Below, one piece after another: positions 44,325 through 54,500 of a stretch of DNA of 64,000 nt; position 1 is the first letter of the stretch; each line of letters begins with the position of its first letter. Made by a program: the position numbers and the translations under genes. Source of the stretch: Pseudobutyrivibrio sp. OR37 (GTDB taxonomy: Bacteria > Bacillota > Clostridia > Lachnospirales > Lachnospiraceae); contig NZ_FOQF01000001.1 in NCBI RefSeq assembly GCF_900113655.1, positions 124,001 through 188,000 on the forward strand, given 5' to 3'. The notes beneath the pieces were generated by a model. The model saw only the letters and a program-made list of their open reading frames with translations. It was not told the origin of the DNA and made no database searches.

Positions 44325-44392
44325 GGTGTTGAATTATAGCACAAAAATGGCTATTATACAAACCATAGAACATACGAAAAGAGGAGAAACTA

Positions 44393-44770
44393 ATGTTAGA
44401 AATTGGAATGAAAGGTAGCTTAAAAACTACAGTAACAGAACAAAACACAGCTAAGACTTTCGGAAGTGGTGCATTAGATGTTTTTGCCACACCAGCAATG
44501 CTTGCTCTTATGGAGGAAACCTGCTGGAAGATGATTCAGCCAGAGCTTGCCGATGGGGAAGGCAGCGTTGGAACAAGGGTTGATATCAGCCACGACCGCG
44601 CTTCAGCTATTGGTCACACTATCACATGTGAGGCCACTCTTGTAGAAATCGACCGTCGCCGTCTTGTTTTTGAAGTAACCTGCTTCGATGGAGACAACGT
44701 AATCGGCAAAGGAACTCACGAACGCTTCATTATTAATAATGAAAAATTCATGGAAAAAGCCCTGGGTTAA
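44393..44770 (+). CDS. Hotdog thioesterase, FlK-like
   Basis: 125 residues, the normal size. The motif FGSGALDVFATPAMLALMEETCW and later ISHDRASAIGHTITCEATLVEID match the fluoroacetyl-CoA-thioesterase-like hotdog group; the Thr/Glu/His residues used there have counterparts. It would hydrolyse a short acyl-CoA, perhaps for detoxification. The substrate is not readable. GAGGAG precedes the ATG. Its last codons and stop lie within the terminator of the convergent MacAB operon. Confidence 0.85.
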   Translation: MLEIGMKGSLKTTVTEQNTAKTFGSGALDVFATPAMLALMEETCWKMIQPELADGEGSVGTRVDISHDRASAIGHTITCEATLVEIDRRRLVFEVTCFDGDNVIGKGTHERFIINNEKFMEKALG

Positions 44771-44778
44771 TCCAGGGC
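44753..44778 (-). terminator. Terminator of the MacAB operon, overlapping the thioesterase stop
   Basis: GCCCTGG (44759-44765) and CCAGGGC (44772-44778) with a 6-base loop. On the minus strand TTTTT follows. The thioesterase TAA lies in the loop, so one hairpin ends the minus-strand operon inside a plus-strand gene. Confidence 0.75.
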
Positions 44779-44815
44779 CTAGGGAGAATGAGTTTGCTCT
44801 AATATTACGTCCATT

Positions 44816-46069
44816 CTATTCGTAACGAAGAGCATCTATTGGGTTCATGTTGGCCGCGTGCTTGGCTGGGGAGTAACCAAAGAACACGCCTATGGCCATT
44901 GAGAACCCTACGGATAAATAGATACTTGCAAATGAAATATGTGGTGTATAGCCCATAAAGTGGACTGCCACATTTCCTAGGACTAAGCCTAGAACTATAC
45001 CGATGATGCCGCCTATCAGGCATATGATAATTGCTTCGCTGATAAACTGAAGCATAATCATACTATCTGGTGCACCAAGGGCTTTTCTTGTACCGATTTC
45101 TCTGGTACGTTCTGTGATGGATACAGTCATAATGTTCATTACGCCGATTCCACCTACGATTAATGCGATTGCGGCAATCATTGAAATTGCCATAGTCATC
45201 TGATTCATAGTCTTTGTATTTTCTTCAATCATAGACTGATTGCTGTAAGCGTCCACCATGAATTTATCACCTAAGTTGCTAGCCATAACCTCTGTCAGAT
45301 ATTCTTTTATCTGGTTTGATAGCTCTGAGGCATTCACTCCATCTGCTGCAACTACAGTACACTCAAAAAATGCTTCATCATGAGAAAAAGCCCATGCCCT
45401 CTTTAGTGGAATATAGGCATTAGTAGTAATGTTTTTGTTTCCACCTCTGGCACTTCCAGCCTGTTCATAGTGATAAATTCCAACTACTGTAGCATTCAGA
45501 TATTCTTCATTTATATTAATTTCAATTTCCTTACCAAGGAAATTCTCTGGCTTGTATTCCTTGCCATAAAGCTGCTCAATAAATTTATCTGAAACAATGA
45601 TTGTATTTTTACCCATTGAATAATCAAATTCATTAAAGCTGTTTCCATTAATCAGCTTTACCTTGTTAGCCTTGTAGTAACCTGCGCTTGTTCCGGTAAT
45701 GTTTATATTTGCCTTTTTGCCATCCATTACTACACTTCCAGCGCCTAGCTCTTCTTCAACAGATATACCACTAATTTTATCCTTAAAATGCTCTGAAAGC
45801 TTGTGCAAAGCCTCTGGTCGAAGCCTCATATTCTCGTAGTCTGCTTCCGTAATATCTGCTTCCCAATCTATAGGATTTACATAGATGGTGATGTTTTGAA
45901 CACCATAGCCCTCTAGCTGTTTTTTTACATCAGCAGTCATGGAATTACCAACAGTCATAATGGCAATAACGGCGCAAACACCAATGATAATACCAAGCAT
46001 TGTAAGAAAGGCACGCATTTTGTTGGCTTTAATGCTTATGATAGCAAGCTTACAATTTTCTTTAATCAT
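44816..46069 (-). CDS. MacB-type ABC transporter permease
   Basis: 417 residues. A first membrane helix (about 17-40, TMLGIIIGVCAVIAIMTVG) is followed by a large extracytoplasmic MacB core domain and three C-terminal helices of the FtsX type, with GGIGVMNIMTVSITERTREIGTRKALGA. Such proteins do not form a classical channel; they couple ATP hydrolysis to movement of the outer domain and push out peptides, antibiotics or lipids. It is adjacent to its ATPase with no gap. Confidence 0.88.
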   Translation of the reverse strand: MIKENCKLAIISIKANKMRAFLTMLGIIIGVCAVIAIMTVGNSMTADVKKQLEGYGVQNITIYVNPIDWEADITEADYENMRLRPEALHKLSEHFKDKISGISVEEELGAGSVVMDGKKANINITGTSAGYYKANKVKLINGNSFNEFDYSMGKNTIIVSDKFIEQLYGKEYKPENFLGKEIEININEEYLNATVVGIYHYEQAGSARGGNKNITTNAYIPLKRAWAFSHDEAFFECTVVAADGVNASELSNQIKEYLTEVMASNLGDKFMVDAYSNQSMIEENTKTMNQMTMAISMIAAIALIVGGIGVMNIMTVSITERTREIGTRKALGAPDSMIMLQFISEAIIICLIGGIIGIVLGLVLGNVAVHFMGYTPHISFASIYLSVGFSMAIGVFFGYSPAKHAANMNPIDALRYE

Positions 46070-46783
46070 TTATGCCACACCTTCCTTGTCATTTATTTTT
46101 TCTGAAATGATGTTGCCATCACTGATGGTTATAATTCTAGGAGTTTCTGCTGCAAGCTCGTTTGAATGAGTGATAAGCACAATAGTCTTACCCTGTTTTT
46201 CGTGAAGCTCGTGGAAAATATCCATTACAAGACGTCCTGTTTTAGAATCAAGAGCACCTGTAGGCTCATCTGCAAGAATGATATCCGGGTCATTTGCCAT
46301 AGCACGAGCAATGGCAACACGCTGCTTTTGTCCACCTGAAAGCTCATCAGGTGTGTGATGCATTCTCTCTCCCATTCCTACCATTTCAAGAAGCTCTATA
46401 GCCCTAGCTCTTCTCTTCTTTTCAGAAATTCCAGCATATAACATAGGCATTTCTACATTTGCAATAGCATCTGTTCTTGCTATCAGATTATAGGTCTGAA
46501 ATACAAACCCGATATGTTTATTACGTAAAGACGATAACGCTTTGTTAGGAGCCTTTGATATATCTACTCCGTCAAGTATGTATTTTCCAGATGTTTGTCT
46601 ATCCAGGATGCCTAAGATATTCATAAGTGTACTTTTACCAGAACCTGACTGTCCTACTATGGATACGAACTCTCCTTTTCTAATATCAAGATCTATTCCA
46701 TGAAGAATCTCCAGCTCGTTAGGAGTACCTACATAGTAGCTTTTCTTAATGTCTCTGGCCTGTAATAAAATATCATTACTCAA
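46070..46783 (-). CDS. MacB/LolD-type ABC ATPase
   Basis: 237 residues from a TTG at 46783, chosen because GGAGG lies 7-8 bases upstream. An ATG five codons earlier coincides with that site and is less likely. Walker [10 protein letters not shown], signature [14 protein letters not shown], Walker [12 protein letters not shown] and the switch His region VLITHS are complete. The end of the adaptor gene overlaps its start by 8 bases. Together with the adaptor and permease genes it forms a three-gene export operon. Confidence 0.88.
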   Translation of the reverse strand: MSNDILLQARDIKKSYYVGTPNELEILHGIDLDIRKGEFVSIVGQSGSGKSTLMNILGILDRQTSGKYILDGVDISKAPNKALSSLRNKHIGFVFQTYNLIARTDAIANVEMPMLYAGISEKKRRARAIELLEMVGMGERMHHTPDELSGGQKQRVAIARAMANDPDIILADEPTGALDSKTGRLVMDIFHELHEKQGKTIVLITHSNELAAETPRIITISDGNIISEKINDKEGVA

Positions 46784-48512
46784 AATAGATACCTCCATCT
46801 GCTCCCATATCATCAAGCACTGCATCAGCACTTCCATCTAATCCTGCTTCGATAATTACATCGCCTTCCTTAAGCTTGCCATCCTTTATTTCTGTATAGA
46901 AATCGTCTGAGATTCCTACAGTAACTGTTACATTCTTTGTACTTGCATCAGCCTTTTGAACTACAACATATTTGTTGCCATCTGCATCTGTCTGTAAATC
47001 AGTAGTAGGAACTACTAATGCATTCTTGGCATTTGCAGTAATAAATGTCATTTTTGCAGTCATACCTAGGCGAAGGTTTTCATTAGTATTATCAAGTGTC
47101 ACGTCTACTCTATATGTGGCACGGCTCTTTGAAACTGATGCTGTAGAAGATTCTCCTTCTGTAGTCTTAGTACTATTCTTTGTCGCTGTGGGTGATACGA
47201 AGGATACTGTTCCCGCTAAGATTTCGTCTCCTGTTGCATCTGTTTTAATCTGAACCTTCTGGCCAACTGCTATCTGTGGAATCTGTGCCTCATCTATGTC
47301 TGCTGTTGCCTTAAGGCTTGTGACATTGTCGATAACTACTGCGTCTGTTCCAGAATATGTCTGGCCCTTTACGATATTTACATTTGTTACTGTTCCGTCC
47401 TGGCTGGCACGAACTACTGCCTTTGAAAGCTCTTCCTTTGATTTAGCAATTTCCTGTTCAGCCGAAAGTGTGTTGGCCTTTGATGAAAGCTCGTTAGCCT
47501 TTGCTGCCTGATACTGAGAAATGATATTGTTGTTGGCAGTGTTTTGTGTATTTGCAGCTGAAGCTGATGCTGCATCTAAGGCTCTGGCTGATGTTGCTGC
47601 AGAATCCTTTGCCGACTGTAAGCTTTGTTCAGCAGACTGTCTTGCGCTAACTGCACTGTCATAAACTGTCTTTTTATTATCTCTATCTACCATGGCACTG
47701 TTTAAGCTAGCCTTTTCAGCCTCTAAGTTTTTCTTTAACTCATCTGTATTTGTAGTGGCATCTGCTGCATCGATTTCCTTTTGGATATCCTTTACCTTAC
47801 GCTGCAATGAACTAACAGTGGCATTAGCATTATCATAAGCGCGCTTAGCATCGTTTTCTGCATTTCTACTGCTATCTAGCTGAGAGTTACTTACAGACTG
47901 ATTTCTATCTGCAGCGTCCTTGTCCTGCTTAGCCTGAGCCAGGCTTCTGTTGGCATCGTTTACCTGAACTGCACCAGAATCCTTTGCATCCTGTAGTGCC
48001 TTGTCAGCGTTCTGCTGTGAAATGGCATTCTGCTGATTCTGAAGATTCAAAGCCTGCTGCTGATATGAAAGTGTTTCTTCCATAGAAGACATATCTAATT
48101 TATAAAGAGGATCTCCAGCCTTTACTACATCTCCAACCTTTACATATACTTCCTCAACAGGATAGCTTCCTGTTACTGTTGCAAACTGTCCGCTTTCTTC
48201 TGCGGAAATGATTGTGCCTGTTGCCGAAAGTGTCTTTTGCACATCCTGCTTTACTACAGGTACTGTTGAAAGCATTTCTTCCGCTTCATCAGCCTTTGCC
48301 ATCACATGTCTCACACCTGTTACACCAGCGAAAGCGCTTAGTAGTAATGCTGCTGCAACCATAGCCGCAACAATCTTTTTATTCAGCTTCTTAAAAAATC
48401 TTTTGTCAGCATCAGAGGGTTCTTCCTCTAAGCTTTCATCTATCTCATCATCTAAATACTGTTTTTCCTTATTCCAAAACTTAATATTCTCAAGTACATC
48501 TTTTAATTTCAT
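46776..48512 (-). CDS. HlyD/MacA-type adaptor with a long coiled coil
   Basis: 578 residues. After a cytoplasmic acidic stretch, one membrane helix lies at about 48-66 (KIVAAMVAAALLLSAFAGV). A lipoyl-like half (VKVGDVVKAGDPLYKL) is followed by a very long Gln/Ala/Ser-rich coiled coil (about 150-345), a second lipoyl half (VVRASQDGTVTNVNIVKGQ) and a beta-barrel domain. It is the envelope adaptor of the MacB-type exporter. In a Gram-positive cell it may reach across the wall. AGGAGG lies upstream of the ATG. Confidence 0.88.
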   Translation of the reverse strand: MKLKDVLENIKFWNKEKQYLDDEIDESLEEEPSDADKRFFKKLNKKIVAAMVAAALLLSAFAGVTGVRHVMAKADEAEEMLSTVPVVKQDVQKTLSATGTIISAEESGQFATVTGSYPVEEVYVKVGDVVKAGDPLYKLDMSSMEETLSYQQQALNLQNQQNAISQQNADKALQDAKDSGAVQVNDANRSLAQAKQDKDAADRNQSVSNSQLDSSRNAENDAKRAYDNANATVSSLQRKVKDIQKEIDAADATTNTDELKKNLEAEKASLNSAMVDRDNKKTVYDSAVSARQSAEQSLQSAKDSAATSARALDAASASAANTQNTANNNIISQYQAAKANELSSKANTLSAEQEIAKSKEELSKAVVRASQDGTVTNVNIVKGQTYSGTDAVVIDNVTSLKATADIDEAQIPQIAVGQKVQIKTDATGDEILAGTVSFVSPTATKNSTKTTEGESSTASVSKSRATYRVDVTLDNTNENLRLGMTAKMTFITANAKNALVVPTTDLQTDADGNKYVVVQKADASTKNVTVTVGISDDFYTEIKDGKLKEGDVIIEAGLDGSADAVLDDMGADGGIYFE

Positions 48513-48567
48513 TTATATATTCCTCCGTAGGTTTGTTTAACAACAATACACAGTATGCCATTAAACT

Positions 48568-48610
48568 CTTAAGAAAAACCTAAGGTAAATCTAAAGAAAA
48601 CTAAAGAAAC
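48568..48610. promoter_or_regulatory. Direct repeats, probable response-regulator binding sites
   Basis: Four copies of a CTAARGAAAA-like box in the divergent gap: CTTAAGAAAAA (48568), CTAAGGTAAAT (48580), CTAAAGAAAA (48591), CTAAAGAAAC (48601), spaced 10-12 bases, one helical turn. OmpR-type regulators bind such direct repeats. The position between the exporter operon and the two-component genes fits control of both. Confidence 0.6.
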
Positions 48611-48691
48611 AGGATTTTCATATTTAGTTGAAGTTTTTGTGATACTATACAATCAGATGCATTGTAAATTTCATTAAATTACGAGGATAAT

Positions 48692-49402
48692 ATGGGAAAT
48701 CAAAAAATACTTATTGTTGATGACAACGAAGAAATCAGAAATATACTTCATATTTTATTAGAAAGTGAAGGCTACATTATTATAGAAGCTCCTGATGGAG
48801 AGACTGCCCTTACTCTGGTAGATGACAGCATCGACCTTATCATTTTAGATATTATGATGCCTGGCATATCTGGTTTGGATGTCTGCAAAAAGATTCGAGA
48901 AAGCTATCAGATGCCAATACTGTTTCTTACTGCAAAGGGTACTGATTCAGATAAATCACTTGGCCTTCTTATAGGTGCCGACGATTACCTGTCGAAGCCT
49001 TTTTCTCACAGCGAGCTTACAGCCAGAGTAAAATCCATGCTTCGTCGCTACTATGTATATAAAGGAAAGGAAGCTGCCCCAAACGACAACTATTTTACCT
49101 ACGATATATTTAAGGTAGCAAAAGATAGAAACGAGGTCTTCATTACATCATCCACTGGTGAAGAAACTGCCGTAGATTTATCAGAGCTTGAGTATCAAAT
49201 CCTGCGCCTTTTAATAGAAAGTCCTGGAAGGGTATTTCCCGCGCAGCTTATATATGAAAGCATTTGGAACGAACCATATTTTTACAGCTCAAATGCCACT
49301 ATTATGGTTCATATTAGGAACCTTAGAACTAAGATTGAGGATGATCCATCCAAGCCAACACATCTGCTTACTGTATGGGGAAAGGGATATAAATTACAAT
49401 GA
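48692..49402 (+). CDS. OmpR/PhoB-family response regulator
   Basis: 236 residues. The receiver domain has the acidic pair in VDDNEE (9-10), phospho-acceptor Asp near 53 in LIILDIMMPG, Thr in FLTAKG and Lys in LSKPFS. The winged-helix output domain spans about 135-236 (LLIESPGRVFPAQLIYESIW, VHIRNLRTKIEDDP). It is followed by its kinase with a 4-base overlap and is divergent from the MacAB-type operon. Confidence 0.93.
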   Translation: MGNQKILIVDDNEEIRNILHILLESEGYIIIEAPDGETALTLVDDSIDLIILDIMMPGISGLDVCKKIRESYQMPILFLTAKGTDSDKSLGLLIGADDYLSKPFSHSELTARVKSMLRRYYVYKGKEAAPNDNYFTYDIFKVAKDRNEVFITSSTGEETAVDLSELEYQILRLLIESPGRVFPAQLIYESIWNEPYFYSSNATIMVHIRNLRTKIEDDPSKPTHLLTVWGKGYKLQ

Positions 49403-50751
49403 GAAAACTAAGAAAGCTCACAACAAAATCTTTATATATAGAGCTATGGCTCACCATTGGCTTTGCCATGCTAACAGGCTTGGTTATCTTTCTTCTACTA
49501 CAACAGGCTAATGAGGCCATCTACTCCTCTAAATGGTGCAAAAAGGTATACGTGCAAAAACGATTGGAGGAATCTATTGAGGATTTCAAAGATTATATTG
49601 AAAAAAATAATGTAGATGGGGATGACCCCTTGACAATTCAGGCCTGGGGCACACAAAACCCTTACGTATATTTCTACATCGAAAAAAATGGTAAAGTCAC
49701 CTACAATTTTTTGATGGATTATACAGATCCAGATTCGGACTATAATATCTCAGATGAAGATTTGGAAGAAAGCTATGAATACAACCCTTACGCAAAAGAA
49801 TACACCATAGACTTTGCTGATGGCCAGTATATAATGCATGTCTTTGAAGATTTTCAATATGATTTATACAACAAAATCCACATTATAAATCTATTTATAG
49901 CAGCCATAATAATCATCACTATTATCACTAGCCTTGTTAGAAAAAAGATTCACTACATCAAGGAGGTTACCTCTGGTATCAACATCCTGGAAGGCGGTGA
50001 TTTGAACTACAACATTCCTGTAAAGGGCTATGACGAAATTGCAAACGTGGCAACCAGCCTTAATTCCATGCGTGTCGCTGTTATTCAGCAGATGGAAAAT
50101 GAAAAGAAAGCCCTGCAGGCAAATAACAGCCTTGTCACTGCACTGTCCCATGACCTTCGCACTCCTCTTACAACACAGATGGGATATCTGGAAATCCTAA
50201 GGGAGCATCACTACAATTCCCAGGAGGAACTAGATAAATATTTGGATACAGCACTTACTACCTGCCACCAGATAAAAGAAATGTCTGATAGATTGTTTGA
50301 GTACTTCCTTGCATTTGAGCCTAATCCTAAAAGAACTGATGATGCCCTTGAGGAATTTGATGGAATGGAATTTTTTATGCAGCTTATATCTGAGCTTACT
50401 CCTCCTCTAATGGATCAGGGATTTAGCTTTGATTTTAAGGAACCTGCTGAAAACTTCACTATTAAAGTAAATGCAGATGATGTATTAAGAATCTTTAATA
50501 ACGTATTTACGAATATTGATAAATATGCTGATGAAACAAAGCCTGTAGAAATCAGCTTTGTTAAAGACAAGGATTACGCTACGGTTATATTTACAAATAT
50601 TATTAGAAATGAACCTAGAAAAAATGAAAGCGCCAAAATTGGTCTTATTAGTATATCAAGTCTTATGAAAAGACAAGGAGGCTCTAGCTTAACTAGAACC
50701 TCCAATAATAAGTTTACTTTAGAGTTAAAGTTTCCTGTTGCTCTTAGCTAA
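49399..50751 (+). CDS. Sensor histidine kinase of the two-component pair
   Basis: 450 residues. Two membrane helices (about 15-37 and 163-180) enclose a ~125-residue acidic sensor domain. HAMP linker about 182-235. The dimerisation helix holds the phospho-His in LSHDLRTPLT (about 250). The ATPase domain has an N-box-like RIFNNVFTNIDKYA, but a standard DxGxG G1 box is hard to find, the sequence there being FTNIIRNEP; activity may be altered. Its 3' end overlaps the convergent cohesin-like gene by 8 bases. Confidence 0.87.
   Translation: MRKLRKLTTKSLYIELWLTIGFAMLTGLVIFLLLQQANEAIYSSKWCKKVYVQKRLEESIEDFKDYIEKNNVDGDDPLTIQAWGTQNPYVYFYIEKNGKVTYNFLMDYTDPDSDYNISDEDLEESYEYNPYAKEYTIDFADGQYIMHVFEDFQYDLYNKIHIINLFIAAIIIITIITSLVRKKIHYIKEVTSGINILEGGDLNYNIPVKGYDEIANVATSLNSMRVAVIQQMENEKKALQANNSLVTALSHDLRTPLTTQMGYLEILREHHYNSQEELDKYLDTALTTCHQIKEMSDRLFEYFLAFEPNPKRTDDALEEFDGMEFFMQLISELTPPLMDQGFSFDFKEPAENFTIKVNADDVLRIFNNVFTNIDKYADETKPVEISFVKDKDYATVIFTNIIRNEPRKNESAKIGLISISSLMKRQGGSSLTRTSNNKFTLELKFPVALS
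50677..50703 (-). terminator. Hairpin in the kinase 3' end, probable terminator for the cohesin-like gene
   Basis: GGAGGCTCTAG (50677-50687) and CTAGAACCTCC (50693-50703), an 11-bp stem with one G-T type pair. On the minus strand it lies 41 bases after the cohesin-like gene stop and is followed by TTGTCTTTTC. It is embedded in kinase coding sequence. Confidence 0.45.
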
Positions 50752-51547
50752 ATAATCCAAAGAATTTCTTAACCTTGATTGATACAGGAGCTGACTCCTC
50801 AGAATATACTCTATTTGCACCACTACCCTGGTATGAAACAACCTTGTAGTAGTATGTCTTGTTGTTTGCAACTGCAATATCATATAGGCTGTTAAGTCCA
50901 CTAATTGTAGCAAACTTTGTGTACTTGCCATCCTTAGATGTGCTCTTGTAAACAACGTAGCCATCTGCATTTGCATCCTTAGACCACTTTACATATACAC
51001 CAAGGATTGTCTGGCTGATGCTGTTAATCTGTGGTGTCTTAAGTACAGGTCTACCTACAGATACAACATCCTCTAAATCCTGTGCTGCAACTACATCTGT
51101 AGCTTCATTGTTAAGACCAAGAACCTTTGTCTTGATAGTAGTATCCTGTAAAGAAAGACCAGCCTTAACTGTAAACTGAACAGTCATAAGTGTTCCTGCT
51201 GCAGTCTTTGGTGAATCGTTAACGAATGCATAAGCGATTCCCTTTGCTTCTTCATTTTCGTAATTCTTATTTACATCAACGTCACTAAACTTAATTCCCT
51301 CAGAATCAGATTTAAGAACTAATACATTTGGGTCGTACTCAACAGCAACTCTACCATCAGAAACAGTTGTCTTATCAAGTGTAAGCTTGTATGTAATCTT
51401 CTGGCTGTCTGCCTTTCCAGTAGATGTAACTGTTGTGTGTACTGGTGTAACATTTGCAGCCTTAGCCACATTTGTGTAAGGAGTAGATGTAAATAGTGTT
51501 AGCGCTGCCATGCAAAGAACGGCTGCTCTCTTTATTGATTTATTCAT
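50744..51547 (-). CDS. Secreted cohesin-like plus FN3 protein
   Basis: 267 residues from the ATG at 51547 (GGAGGAGAAG upstream); the ATG overlaps the protease gene stop by 8 bases. Signal peptide 1-30 with AKA cleavage. Residues about 33-155 have the beta-rich cohesin pattern: KITYKLTLDKTTVSDGRVAVEYDPNV, an FSDVDV segment, AYAFVNDSP and TLMTVQFTVKA. Residues about 165-262 are a fibronectin type III domain (VYVKWSKDANADGYVVYKS, YYYKVVSYQG). The upstream protease carries a dockerin-like module, so a cohesin-dockerin pair is plausible. No membrane anchor or sorting signal is seen. Confidence 0.75.
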   Translation of the reverse strand: MNKSIKRAAVLCMAALTLFTSTPYTNVAKAANVTPVHTTVTSTGKADSQKITYKLTLDKTTVSDGRVAVEYDPNVLVLKSDSEGIKFSDVDVNKNYENEEAKGIAYAFVNDSPKTAAGTLMTVQFTVKAGLSLQDTTIKTKVLGLNNEATDVVAAQDLEDVVSVGRPVLKTPQINSISQTILGVYVKWSKDANADGYVVYKSTSKDGKYTKFATISGLNSLYDIAVANNKTYYYKVVSYQGSGANRVYSEESAPVSIKVKKFFGLFS

Positions 51548-54500
51548 CACTTTCTTCTCCTCCTGTTGTTTCTTCTTCAGAAGCAGTGTCATCCTCTGAT
51601 GGTGTCTCATCGGAAGCCTTTTCCTCTGTAGCTTCTTCTGTAATATCTTCAACTACATCTTCTGCTTCTTCCTTATCCTGGTCATCAGTTGTTTCAGTCT
51701 TTTCTTCCTCTGTCTTTTCATCAGATTTCTTTTCAGCCTTCTTAACAACCTTAACCTTTACTTCAGCTGTAAGGTGCTTACCCTTCTTATCAGTTGCAAG
51801 TGTTGTTACCTTAACTACTGTCTCACCTTCTGCAACTGCTGTGATAACACCGTTTGCTGAAACCTTAGCAATGCTTTCATCATCGCTTGACCATTCAACA
51901 AGATTGTAGTTTTCTGCAAGCCACTTAGGACCAACTGTTGCCTTAACCTGTGTCTGCTTTCCTACCTCAAGCTCAACCTCATCCTTGTCAACTGTAATAT
52001 CTGTTACAAACTTTGTATCAGCATGTCCTGTGTTGTTGAATCTGTAAACTGATCCGTTAAGAGCGTAATCATATACCTCTACGTAGAATACATCATCTGG
52101 AGCATCGATAAGGATTTCCATATCTTTATCTGCTTCTTCCTGATTTACAGCGTACTTGCCAATTACAGTCTTCTTATCGCTAGCGATTACAAGAACTGAT
52201 GCTGTGTAGCGGTTATCGTAAGCTGTGATAGAGTACTTACCATCCTCAGTCTTAACAGCGTCTGTTACTACTGGTGCTGTGTTATCAATTGCCATTGGTG
52301 TCTTGATAAACATACCAGGAGCATTAAGTGTAGAAACATCTTCTACATCATTGTAGTAGCTTGGAATTGCCTGAAGTGAAATCTCAACCTCTGTACCATC
52401 TGCAAGTGGGTTACCATTAGCATCTGTACCAGCCCAGTTAAGATCCTGTGCTGCAATGTTCTCAAGCCATCTTCCCTTGCTTGCGCTATAGAACTCAGCG
52501 TACTGGTCTTTTTCGATATGCTCGAAATACTTCTCTCCGGTATTCTTATCAGTAATTGTAAGAATCAATCTACCAGCATTTCGCATTAATGAGTAATACT
52601 GTGCACCAAGCTTTGTTCCATTTTCAGAGCTGATTGCATTTCTATCTGCAATATACTTAGCATCATCTGCAAAGTAATTTGGAATGTAATACTTCTCGTT
52701 ATCTATTCCAAGTGGATAGATTGAAAGGAAGTTTGTCTTTGAAATGCCTGAATATGTTGCAGCATTTGCAGCGTATTCTGAATTGTGAACATACTCCTCA
52801 AAATCAAAATCCTCAAACATTGATGAATCCATCCAGCTTCCATAGAATGCAAGGAATGGAACTGACATGTCAACGCCACCCTTTACATAGATGAAACCAT
52901 CTACATACATACCATTTTCGAAGCCAGCTAAATATTCTCTATCGCTGTCTGAAAGGTTGATTGCTACATTAACCTTTGTGCTATCCTTTACCTCCACTAC
53001 TTCAAGTGCAAGATCAGCTACTGCCTCACCGCCCTTAAGCTGCTTAGATAAAGCGTAAACATCCTTTGTATCTACAAGTCCGTCATTGTTGAAATCATAG
53101 TATTCCTGATTCTGTTCAACGATAGCAACGTCACGTGAACCGTTAACAACCTGAAGAAGAATCTTTCTATCCTTGTTGTTTACCTTGCCATCATCGTTAA
53201 GATCGTAAACAAGCTTTGTATCATCAGCTGTAAGAGTTACTTCTGGGTTAAGCTTGTGTGAGCTTCCTGAAATGTAAGTTGTACCGTTTCTGTCATAAAG
53301 CTCTTCTGTAAGTACTGTTGAATCAAGTACATAATACTGTGCATCCTCGTCCATGTTATAAACATCGAATGAGAATGAGTAGTTACCTGACTTTGTTGGG
53401 TCATCACCAAGAACTGCCTTAACCTTACCGTCATTGCCTTCCTTGTCGCCTACTAAGATGTAAGCTGGTGATGAAATAGCGTCCTGAACATTTGCAAGAC
53501 CAGCACCCTGCGAACGAGGAGAATACTCAAGACCTGTCTTATCGTTATCCTCATAAAGTGGTGTTGCAGTACTCATAATAAGTGACTGTGCAAGTGTTCT
53601 AATTGAAATGTCGTTCTTTGCAGCAAGGTCATTTTCCTTGATGTACTGCTGTACAAGAGCACTCTGACCTGCAAGAGATGGAGCTGACATTGATGTACCT
53701 GACATCTGTCCGTATGTACCATTGTCTCTTGTTGAGTAGATGTTTCCACCTGGGCCTGTAATTTCTGGCTTAAGATCAAGTGAACCTGGAACACCGTAAG
53801 ATGAGAAATCACTCATTGTATATCCGCCAGGAACATCTCTGTCTGTTGCAACTGCTGTGTTAATCTTGATTGTTCCTTCGTATACGCCTTCAGCAACCTC
53901 TTTACCTGTTGCAGCAACTGCTTCACCCTCTGACTGCTTGATAGAAACTGCTGGAATAACAGCTGTGCTTCCCTGCATTGTCATTGTGATTGTGCCAGGC
54001 TGATTGTTAACAATAACAATTGCCTTTGCGCCTGCTGCCTCAGCATTCATCTGCTTCTGACCGAATGTGATTGCACCTCTGTATACAAATACAATCTTAT
54101 CCTTTACATCAACGCCTTCGTAATCAGCTGGCTCGCCTTTAGCGTTAAGGAATACGAATGGATACTCTGTACCGCTCTTGTCCTCTGACACATCAAGTGT
54201 TAAGAACTGAGGAGCAAGTGTATCATTTGCATCTGTATAGAAGATGTTCTTTCCATCAGAAAGTGTAAAGTTGTTAGCTGTCATACCGCTATTTACTGCT
54301 GATGCTACTGTAAATGCGTTTGTGTATGATCCAGGTGAACCTACTGTATCAAGGTTTACATCCTTTGAAAGGTTCACGCCATAGGTTGAGCTATCAGACC
54401 AACGACCTGCATTACCAGCTGAAATAGAAACAACTGTGCTTGTACCTTCAAGCTTCTTGAAGATTTCATTTACATACTCTTCTTCATCAGATGAGTTACC

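Noticed and set aside
53237-53812. Alternative minus-strand frames inside the protease gene rich in Gln/His/Leu
   Set aside because: They are frame-shifted shadows of a continuous, domain-consistent 1395-codon frame.
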